Below are positions 25,401-27,584 of a DNA stretch of 27,584 bases, piece after piece. The stretch is from Sperchopsis tessellata (Eukaryota > Arthropoda > Insecta > Coleoptera > Hydrophilidae): the NCBI GenBank assembly GCA_033557685.1, contig JAWQRN010000636.1, positions 1-27,584 on the forward strand, given 5' to 3'. Every line of letters begins with the position of its first letter. Positions within the stretch are counted from its first letter, which is position 1. A program made the position numbers and the translations under genes. The notes below the pieces were generated by a model. It was given only the letters and a program-made list of their open reading frames with translations, was not told where the DNA came from and ran no database searches.

Positions 25401-25683
25401 ACTATATCGCCGGTGTGTTCATTGTACGATAGTCGATATTTTTGTGATTCTGTGAGTGGTTGACCCTTTCTTGTCCATGTGACTGTGGGCTGTGGTTTGC
25501 CGACTACACGACCATCAAAACTGGCATTGCCACCTTGAGCGAATCGTGCATTTTTGAAAATTCTTTCGAAAACTGGTGGTGCGGCATTGGGCCCAAAGGC
25601 TTGGATCTGTTGCATGTGTCCACCTTGAACCATTTGAGTTCCTTGGACCATGTGACCTCCTTGGACAATGTGACCGCCTTGCA
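1110..25683 (-). CDS. sls: sallimus/kettin (titin-like Z-disc protein), 15 exons, partial at both ends
   Basis: The spliced frame joins, in gene order, 25683-24063, 21579-21350, 20072-19674, 15876-15404, 14253-13761, 13697-10899, 10788-9955, 9866-9504, 9419-8795, 8703-6570, 6484-6290, 6206-4514, 4447-4216, 2988-2630 and 1455-1110. That is 12,796 nt, about 4,265 residues, with no stop, and all junctions are GT-AG with matching phase. It encodes 31 Ig domains, most separated by linkers of about 35-40 residues, the arrangement specific to insect kettin/Sls. From the family, kettin lies in the Z-disc and adjoining I-band, binds actin through its Ig-linker repeats and contributes to sarcomere assembly and passive stiffness. 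Kettin has 35 Ig domains, so four more and the sls continuation are expected left of base 1. The start codon is not resolved. Identity rests on recalled similarity to Drosophila Sls along the whole length, not on a search. Confidence 0.97.
1456..2629 (-). other. sls: intron 14 (1,174 bp)
   Basis: AT-rich sequence with a poly(A) run near 1620. The open frames on the plus strand (for example 1485-1847) have no recognisable motif or coding character. I see nothing else in it. Confidence 0.85.
2630..2988 (-). CDS. sls: sls exon 14: Ig31
   Basis: Residues 4031-4151. A CTTACAG acceptor joins GT+T, giving AWQV|VPEEASEDSKPRSAP. Ig31 runs from LFVSRPEPCTVQEGD to IAETELKVI. It resembles classical titin-type Ig domains more than kettin repeats (TGHPRPRVMWLINGHTVV), has Cys-Cys in strand B and Val at the F-strand Cys site. 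It ends DDYRGVLKNSPR, the conserved exit sequence. The donor is GTAAGT (2624-2629), phase 1, in the Pro codon completed by exon 15. Confidence 0.95.
2989..4215 (-). other. sls: intron 13 (1,227 bp)
   Basis: Intron between exons 13 and 14, occupied nearly end to end by the LINE remnant on the opposite strand. Minus-strand frames at 3006-3260 and 3524-3811 are shadows of that element. Confidence 0.9.
3055..4190 (+). mobile_element. decayed non-LTR retrotransposon (LINE), reverse transcriptase part
   Basis: This fills most of intron 13, antisense to sls. Several frames together give LINE ORF2 landmarks in order. CELEFVLNIY at about 3091-3120 resembles the GC-x-LSPLLFNIY segment. VVIERTKLCSLPFADDIVLI at about 3160-3219 holds the reverse transcriptase FADD motif at 3196-3207. 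VKEFKY at 3392-3409 corresponds to the thumb-region EFKYLG. VVARFQCGN (4021-4047) and ECKICGKEKE (4090-4119) match the C-terminal zinc-knuckle region. Frameshifts and stops (for example at 3410 and 4066) break it, and the 5' part of ORF2 is missing, as in 5'-truncated LINE copies. The clade is not assigned. Confidence 0.85.
4216..4447 (-). CDS. sls: sls exon 13: second half of Ig30 and linker
   Basis: Residues 3954-4031. A TTTCCAG acceptor joins A+AA to give LPHK|NRFTPIYDFGYVAMNF, restoring Ig30 with YLCRAT in strand F. The linker ends YDSQLPKGMKSIEKIREMEA then AWQV. The donor is GTAAGT (4210-4215), phase 2. The first Met in this frame lies in the intron, so the acceptor rather than a start codon defines the exon. 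Confidence 0.95.
4514..6206 (-). CDS. sls: sls exon 12: end of Ig26, Ig27-Ig29, first half of Ig30
   Basis: Residues 3390-3954. An ATTATAG acceptor opens VEWYWNGKPLKTGSRFRTF, completing Ig26. Ig27 (PPEFITTPSDLTL), Ig28 (PPRFTVEVKDNVDV) and Ig29 (PPKFITQIISATV) follow, each with both canonical cysteines. The linkers have QLPKGMEGTIDKIAELEGLG, PQLPGNFRSGTESIQKLEEE and SQLPSGMSAEKLKELERG, the QLP-x-GM variant typical of the C-terminal kettin repeats. The linker before Ig30 includes IKKYTSEVHLTEDDLYDADK. Ig30 begins PPRFVTQIQDQTTLVEM and is cut at PLPH. The donor is GTGAGT (4508-4513), phase 1. Read-through into the 66-bp intron meets a stop. Confidence 0.96.
6290..6484 (-). CDS. sls: sls exon 11: linker and first half of Ig26
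   Basis: Residues 3325-3389, 195 bp or exactly 65 codons, phase 0 at both ends. A TTTATAG acceptor gives GMEGGLEKIQNLEDSMVRER, completing the linker motif LPR|GMEGG. Ig26 starts APVFTVPLSNIDNLREG and stops at DPKLK. The donor is GTGTGT (6284-6289), weaker than consensus; the canonical alternative is absent and the join with GTT GAG TGG in exon 12 restores KVEWYWNG. Skipping this exon would keep frame but destroy Ig26. Confidence 0.93.
6570..8703 (-). CDS. sls: sls exon 10: end of Ig20, Ig21-Ig25
   Basis: Residues 2613-3324. The TTTTCAG acceptor supplies G to complete Trp, then YKNGITLNTGTRLRSTFDFG, so coding begins about 85 bp 5' of the first start-like codon. Five more Ig domains follow, opening SPIFISHL, KPIWTVPL, APVFTSEF, KPVFTTHI and PPKFITQI. 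Ig22 has Gly at the B-strand Cys position. The linker between Ig23 and Ig24 is reduced to about seven residues (VDKSKGQ), whereas all other kettin linkers are 35 or longer. The donor is GTATGT (6564-6569), phase 0, within the linker after LDSQLPR. Confidence 0.96.
8795..9419 (-). CDS. sls: sls exon 9: Ig19 and first half of Ig20
   Basis: Residues 2405-2613. The TTTTACAG acceptor joins A+CC to give IRT|KASIQLDTQHPESIRKL. Ig19 runs from KPFFTQLLTGPTELWEG to SSISMKV. The next linker includes the distinctive ADMNKVPEMFVDTAPQQPP, near-identical to the fly protein. Ig20 begins PPVFTTHLKSYDKLAEG and is cut at IE|W by a phase-2 donor GTATGT (8789-8794). Both Ig19 and Ig20 have Ala at the B-strand Cys position. 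Confidence 0.95.
9504..9866 (-). CDS. sls: sls exon 8: Ig18
   Basis: Residues 2284-2405. A TATTCAG acceptor completes Gly and starts LDKIRALEEHTPYKRPEYEE, the second half of the linker. Ig18 follows (RPVFTQPLQNIDQI to VTTASMKIR), with both cysteines present (HFECRL and VYMCRA). The donor is GTAAGC (9498-9503), phase 1. This exon encodes almost exactly one kettin module (121 residues) bounded by phase-1 introns, so it could be skipped or duplicated without a frameshift. Confidence 0.95.
9955..10788 (-). CDS. sls: sls exon 7: Ig16 and Ig17
   Basis: Residues 2006-2284. The TTTTACAG acceptor joins T+CA, giving VQVVS|KSGLYLDTMDEQRLKKIRELE. Ig16 (RPVFLTPL to CTIKVGG) has both disulphide cysteines. 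Ig17 (PPRFVTEL to SSISMKVIAK) has neither, with Ala in strand B and Val in strand F (EYSVKA). Ig17 also has EFYHNG in place of EWFHNG, so the Trp usually found in the C strand is Phe; the fly protein shows the same change. The donor is GTACGC (9949-9954), an atypical site, phase 1, in the middle of the next linker (RPEG|LDKIR). Confidence 0.95.
10899..13697 (-). CDS. sls: sls exon 6: Ig9-Ig15 (seven kettin repeats)
   Basis: Residues 1073-2006, the longest exon (2,799 bp). The ATTTTTAG acceptor joins A+CT to give VET|RSSID. Seven Ig-plus-linker units of about 130 residues follow, opening with KPIFVQPL, APQFTRPL, KPKFITKP, APTFTTSL, APVFTLPI, APRFSTQL and KPQFGRGL. Each has the kettin signature of an EWF/Y-x-NG turn, an HDFG(Y/F)VALDI-like strand and usually DSG-x-YTC. 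Linkers carry the recurrent E/DSQHE-x-x-L-x-x-I-x-x-LED motif and a basic RY-x-R patch. The donor is GTAAGT (10893-10898), phase 1. Absence of introns across seven repeats, between heavily split flanks, is notable. Antisense frames here are shadows of the repeats. Confidence 0.97.
13761..14253 (-). CDS. sls: sls exon 5: end of Ig7, linker, Ig8
   Basis: Residues 909-1073. A TTTTCCAG acceptor gives GAT GTC ACT, continuing TIK|DVTIHDVGNYTCRAYNAVG and completing Ig7. The linker holds LDSQHPGGLEKIQYLEDSSRY. Ig8 runs from KPRFLGPLKG to LSASMIVE. The donor is GTAAGT (13755-13760), phase 1. The frame is open from the acceptor, so the exon extends about 130 bp 5' of the first internal start-like codon. 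Ig8 also lacks both canonical cysteines. A short 63-bp intron follows. Confidence 0.95.
14785..15025 (+). repeat. repeat carrying the hammerhead, copy A
   Basis: The sequence around the ribozyme resembles 21940-22135 in order: a TCGTACG block, an AATTACT block, the hammerhead, TTTCTGTATTTA, and a TAAATTTTCT-AATAAA-like end. That makes it a dispersed repeat rather than unique intron sequence. Its borders are approximate, and no coding sequence is seen. Confidence 0.6.
14822..14865 (+). ncRNA. candidate minimal hammerhead ribozyme
   Basis: All hammerhead core positions are present in order. Stem I is GCAGTG (14822-14827) paired with CACTGC (14860-14865), six perfect pairs. The first core strand CTGATGA is 14828-14834. 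Stem II is TGTC/GACA (14835-14838 and 14844-14847) with a 5-nt loop. GAA is 14848-14850. Stem III is ACA/TGT (14851-14853 and 14856-14858) around CA. The cleavage-site nucleotide is C14859, so cleavage would fall between 14859 and 14860. Hammerheads with such short stem III are known from Penelope-like elements and animal retrozymes and tend to act as dimers. It is antisense to sls, so the sls transcript would not carry it. Activity is untested. Confidence 0.7.
15404..15876 (-). CDS. sls: sls exon 4: second half of Ig6, linker, most of Ig7
   Basis: Residues 751-908. The TTTTTCAG acceptor joins G+CG to give Ala-Ser-Ser-Arg, restoring Ig6. The linker contains TADLGIPEQQRYIEKVEELE, a signature nearly identical in the fly protein. 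Ig7 follows (PPEFKTPI to GYVALTIK). The donor is GTAAGT (15398-15403), phase 0, cutting Ig7 just before strand F. Ig6 has Ala and Val at the two disulphide positions, so it cannot form the canonical bond. Confidence 0.95.
16465..16803. repeat. direct repeat, two copies about 202 bp apart
   Basis: Copy 1 (16485-16600) and copy 2 (16687-16803) are about 117 bp each. They share GAGAA-TATTTTAAATT, GGTAAAGTTTTTTTGCTTGA, AAAATACATT, TTTATAACCTAATCA and ATATCGAA blocks in the same order. A GTACAAAGGCGA segment precedes copy 1 (about 16473) and recurs after it (about 16616). This suggests a tandem duplication in which the second copy carries about 60 extra bases. Confidence 0.8.
16645..16930. repeat. 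inverted pair of a 26-bp sequence
   Basis: 16645-16670 (starting AAGGCAGAT and ending CAATGAATGAT) matches the reverse complement of 16905-16930 at 24 of 26 positions. The pair encloses copy 2 of the direct repeat. It may be the termini of a small element, with 16645 and 16930 as its ends. Confidence 0.55.
17491..17894. mobile_element. foldback (MITE-like) element, about 404 bp
   Basis: The two ends are imperfect inverted repeats. Paired blocks include CCTCTCAGATG plus GTAGTAAAAACG near the outside, AGTATGTTTT-CCTCCGAGAGAG in the middle, and CGTTTTGGTGT further in. The arms are about 17491-17645 and 17727-17894, with small insertions between matching blocks. The centre is GT-rich. The minus-strand frame at 17577-17774 has only low-complexity His/Thr sequence, so I treat the element as non-coding and non-autonomous. 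No clear target-site duplication was found by eye. Confidence 0.7.
18268..18284. repeat. TA microsatellite
   Basis: A short uninterrupted TA run in intron 3. Confidence 0.85.
18752..19270 (+). mobile_element. decayed LINE, RNase H domain and C-terminus
   Basis: Plus-strand conceptual frames show TWRVDLPNWRSV followed, after a stop, by FTDVSRVNNAIGHVYLG (18791-18841). This corresponds to the RNase H start (FTDGS-type, Asp at 18797-18799). PEHQAILRNKAADGLASS (18985-19038) corresponds to the PGH-x-G-x-x-GNE-x-AD-x-LA end of RNase H. ITVDMITGHVCFSQHMHIM (19170-19226) matches the TGH-x-x-L-x-x-HLH segment found downstream in jockey/I/R1-type LINEs, and a C-x-x-CG segment follows. Frameshifts, stops and lost catalytic residues show an old, dead copy. 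It is a different type from the LINE in intron 13, which shows no RNase H. Confidence 0.75.
19674..20072 (-). CDS. sls: sls exon 3: second half of Ig5, linker, first half of Ig6
   Basis: Residues 618-751. A TTCACAG acceptor joins A+GC to give Ser-Ser-Arg-Val, completing Ig5 (GFISLDL, then DSGEYVCRV). A kettin linker with ISRTSQHP-type sequence, QYIQQLEDYSRYQR and a Ser/Glu-rich stretch follows, then the first half of Ig6 (HFIRPL to YKDGRPIT). The donor is GTAATT (19668-19673), phase 1, a weaker site than the usual GTAAGT. The cut in Ig6 is at the same fold position as the exon 2/3 cut in Ig5. An antisense frame over 19907-20089 is a shadow. Confidence 0.95.
20073..21349 (-). other. sls: intron 2 (1,277 bp)
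   Basis: Intron splitting Ig5. It contains the hammerhead-like relic at 21231-21300. The open frames at 20372-20602 and 20834-21037 have no recognisable motifs. The CG-containing patch at 20150-20180 differs from its AT-rich surroundings but I cannot identify it. Confidence 0.85.
21231..21300 (+). repeat. relic of the foldback-arm repeat
   Basis: It shares CTGCAACGGTGGA with both arms of the 491-817 element, then a decayed GAAA region, a similar spacer, and a TTATCTTCCAGAA segment matching the arm's TTATCTCCCGGAA end. A single diverged arm in plus orientation. Confidence 0.6.
21350..21579 (-). CDS. sls: sls exon 2: linker and first half of Ig5
   Basis: Residues 541-618. The TTTTAG acceptor lets G complete the split Glu codon, giving the continuous IEPEPAPGPEVIYLRHVEP. 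The donor is GTAAGT (21344-21349), phase 1. The exon carries the linker and strands A to C' of Ig5, from PPPQFIIPL to NGQALAAS. The frame and motif order match the fly protein in this segment closely. The B-strand Cys position of Ig5 is Ala (HFEAR). The exon lies between large introns (2,483 and 1,277 bp), unlike the compact block further downstream. Confidence 0.95.
21580..24062 (-). other. sls: intron 1 (2,483 bp)
   Basis: Intron between the four-Ig exon and the first kettin repeat. It carries the decayed hammerhead repeat near 21940-22135. I see no coding sequence or other named element in 22140-24060. The minus-strand frame 23950-24363 is the tail of an antiframe of exon 1 and is not a gene. 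Confidence 0.85.
21940..22135 (+). repeat. repeat carrying a decayed hammerhead, copy B
   Basis: It aligns by eye with 14785-15025. The first core strand is TTGATGA (21987-21993), with C3 changed to T. Stem II no longer pairs (AGTA against GACA), GAA is retained (22007-22009), and stem III and the cleavage region have lost bases. TTTCTGTATTTA follows at the equivalent distance. Catalysis is not expected. Confidence 0.6.
24063..25683 (-). CDS. sls: sls exon 1: N-terminal repeat, Ig1-Ig4
   Basis: Window residues 1-541. The exon follows a TTTCAG acceptor and ends at a GTAAGT donor (24057-24062) in phase 2. It opens with a Gln/Gly/His/Met repeat (residues 1-24), then Ig1 (about 36-125), a linker with a six-Gln run (142-147) and the conserved segment VDTFEYRLLREVSFRE (161-176), then Ig2 (203-293), Ig3 (327-417) and Ig4 (426-517). 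The exon closes with PRPTKVIEPE. These four domains are not spaced like kettin repeats, as in Drosophila Sls. Ig2 lacks both canonical cysteines; Ig1 and Ig4 lack the B-strand one. The first codon is split: the exon starts with TG followed by CAA. If the upstream exon ends in A, the protein begins here with Met-Gln, as the fly protein does; that is inference. The Ig4 half is much more GC-rich than the rest of the gene. Confidence 0.96.
25613..25683 (-). repeat. sls: 18-bp in-frame tandem repeat encoding VQGGHM-like hexapeptides
   Basis: The first 24 codons of exon 1 are four copies of an 18-bp unit encoding QGGHIV, QGGHMV, QGTQMV and QGGHMQ (register arbitrary). The copies differ mainly at third positions, and one has Thr-Gln in place of Gly-His. 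The equivalent part of Drosophila Sls is Gln-rich and disordered rather than this motif, so the repeat is probably a lineage-specific expansion. Several in-frame ATG codons lie in the repeat and could serve as starts if the split codon is not ATG. Confidence 0.85.
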
Positions 25684-26681
25684 CTGAAACAAGAAAATAT
25701 TTGTTAGGAACATTATGAAAAAAAAAACTGATAATTTTATTGGAACTTAACAGAACTATCTACTGCATAAGCGGTAAATTTATTATTATTAAAAGAATAT
25801 TAGTTAGTAGAATATAGAGCAATACTATTTTTGGTTTACATCAATAACTAGTATTGTACATGTGCATCAATCTTATTCTTCAAAAATGAATAGATCACCT
25901 CAAAATTATGCGAGGAATTATAATAAACATATATTGAAATAGGCATAGCTTTTGTTAAAGGCGATGTCACTTGAACGTAAATTTGTACAGAACGAATTTA
26001 AAAGGCCAAATCGAAAATATCTAATTTCAGCCCCCAAAAATAACGCCCTGTTTATCATTTTCAACAAAAACACTTATATTTTGAAAAGACATACCAAAGC
26101 TATACTTACGATTAAAATGTAATGGAAAAATATACTCTCTTGTTAAAGCTATAAAATTAATTCTTATTTTGTAGGTCAACTTTAACTATGAGTTATTTTG
26201 AGGTATTTTATAAATTATAGTTAAGATAATAAGATTGAGAGTGTATTGGGGTTTGAAATATTTAAAAATATATTTATATGAAAATTGTTTGACATTTTGT
26301 ACTTTTGATTCACTTAATTTTGTGTATTTTTTTAAGATTGTTACTAATCTTTGTATTATAGTTTTTAGTATCAGAGGTTATGTATCAAGAAAGTTATGTT
26401 GACTGAATAGACGTAGTATATAAAATTTAATGTTGATTAGGGTATTGTCCTAGTTAATTACGTTTTCAAAACAGCCTCTTAATTGGCCCAAATTTTGTTC
26501 TCTCTTTCAAGCCAATGGTGCTATCTTGATGTTTGTTTTGCCAACAGTATGTTTAAAAGAGACTATAAAAAGTTTATTTTACATAAATAATTTAAAGAAC
26601 CGAAAATATTTCGTAAAATAATTTCAAGGCAAAGCGCCAAATTCTACATGAAAACTCCCGAAAGTTACGATATTGTTTAGG

Positions 26682-26860
26682 TTTCATTAGTTAGTTAATC
26701 CTGCCAATGTAGTTAAGTTTTTTATTTTATTTGTTGATGTCAGTAATTTTAGCATAGGATATTTTTTACATTTCACTAGTTGGCTAATCCTGCTAATGTT
26801 GTAGATTTTTTTTGTATTATATTGTTGAATATGCCAGTAATTTTAGCTGAGGATTTTGTT
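26682..26860. repeat. two-copy tandem repeat, unit about 89 bp
   Basis: Unit 1 (about 26682-26766) and unit 2 (about 26771-26860) share TTTCA-TAGTT, TAATCCTGC-AATGT, a T-rich stretch, TTGTTGA, CAGTAATTTTAGC and AGGAT in the same order. An old local duplication. Confidence 0.8.
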
Positions 26861-27575
26861 TGGGATGAAACACTGGCAAAACAACTTAATATCTTTAAAT
26901 TTAAACAGAATCCTAGCTGTTTTTCGAATAAAGTTTAAATTTTGAATTGCCATTTGGAAACAAGATTGTTTACTAGGATGCTGAGACCTCTTTAAACATA
27001 TTTTCTGCTTTGTAAAATGAGACCGTTCTCGAAAATTATTTGTTTAATTACTGTTGGCACTAGGTTGGGTATTATATATCACCTTGCTATATTTACGATA
27101 ATATTTATTGGATTCATAGGCAGAATTTTAAGTTTCCTCTTGCTACTATTTCACATTAAAAATATTCCTAGAACGTTATCGTATAGGAGAAAAAATGCTT
27201 TCTTATATGACTTAATTAATTATCGAAGCAGAAAAAGGAAAACAAAATTGGCATTATCTTAAATATTTAATGAGTATAATTTTCGCGTATTTCTCTTTAG
27301 TATTTTACATTTACACAATGAATTAACATTAACTTATAAATTGACTTCAGTTAAATGTATCTCTAAAATGCCTTAAATACACAGTTATCTATTTTCTAAA
27401 ATGTGTTGCCACCAGAAATTTTCATAATATTAAAAATTCAATTTTTTTCCTAAAAAAAAACATTTTAAAACTTAGATTGCAGAATCCCAGGTGCTATTAT
27501 ATCATTTTCAGAGGCCACGCCCACTTTGTTTTACACGCAAGGGCATCCTACAAGGGTCCAAATTATTGGCTTAGA

Positions 27576-27584
27576 GGGGGGGGG
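27576..27584. repeat. poly(G) run at the window end
   Basis: Nine G residues end the window in otherwise AT-rich sequence. It may continue outside, or be a sequencing or assembly edge. Confidence 0.7.

Larger units (their letters stand above)
25684..27584 (-). other. sls: non-coding sequence 5' of exon 1 (intron or upstream region)
   Basis: 1,901 bp of AT-rich sequence. The acceptor in front of exon 1 implies at least one more upstream exon, not identified here or outside the window. No minus-strand frame of useful length exists. The 81-codon plus-strand frame at 27017-27262 has no support. A two-copy direct repeat lies at 26682-26860 and a G run at the end. Confidence 0.8.

Noticed and set aside
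27017..27262. Plus-strand 81-codon hydrophobic frame near the right edge
   Set aside because: It reads like a membrane segment, but AT-rich sequence commonly gives Ile/Leu/Phe runs. No start context, homologous motif or neighbouring exon supports it.
1..27584. CRISPR array, operon, tRNA or rRNA
   Set aside because: No regularly spaced short repeats, no bacterial gene organisation, and no cloverleaf or conserved rRNA segment was seen. The window is an animal nuclear gene.

Overview
This window is one large piece of an insect muscle gene, read on the minus strand. It is the N-terminal kettin portion of sallimus (sls, also called D-titin or kettin). I reconstruct 15 consecutive coding exons running from 25683 down to 1110. 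Spliced together they give an uninterrupted frame of about 4,265 residues with no internal stop. Every junction has GT-AG sites and compatible phase, and each rejoins a recognisable Ig domain or linker. The protein has 31 immunoglobulin (Ig I-set) domains. The first four are irregularly spaced; most of the rest follow the kettin pattern of one Ig plus a linker of about 35-40 residues. Kettin is known to have 35 Ig domains, so the last four and the rest of sls should lie to the left of base 1. Transcription start, 5' UTR, start-codon exon and poly(A) site are not identifiable here.

The organism is an insect: the protein follows insect Sls/kettin domain by domain, and the introns are AT-rich and full of old transposon remains. 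A beetle is possible, but the sequence does not prove the order.

Layout from the 5' end of the gene: 27584-25684 is upstream non-coding sequence or intron; 25683-24063 is exon 1 (Ig1-4); 24062-15404 holds three small exons separated by large introns (2.5, 1.3 and 3.8 kb); 15403-14254 is a 1.15 kb intron; 14253-4216 is a dense block of nine exons with short introns (63-110 bp) carrying the end of Ig7 to Ig30; 4215-2989 is an intron filled by a decayed LINE; 2988-2630 is exon 14 (Ig31); 2629-1456 is an intron; 1455-1110 is exon 15, a charged linker; 1109-1 is the start of the next intron.

The most interesting non-genic signal is in the introns. At 14822-14865 (+ strand, antisense to sls) there is a sequence matching every invariant core position of a minimal hammerhead ribozyme, with a perfect 6-bp stem I, a 4-bp stem II and a very short stem III. 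A decayed relative with the same flanks lies near 21940-22135. A second, hammerhead-like repeat forms the arms of a foldback element at 491-817 and recurs as a relic at 21231-21300. Other repeats are two LINE remnants (reverse transcriptase, 3055-4190; RNase H and C-terminus, 18752-19270), a foldback element (17491-17894) and short direct repeats (16465-16803 and 26682-26860).
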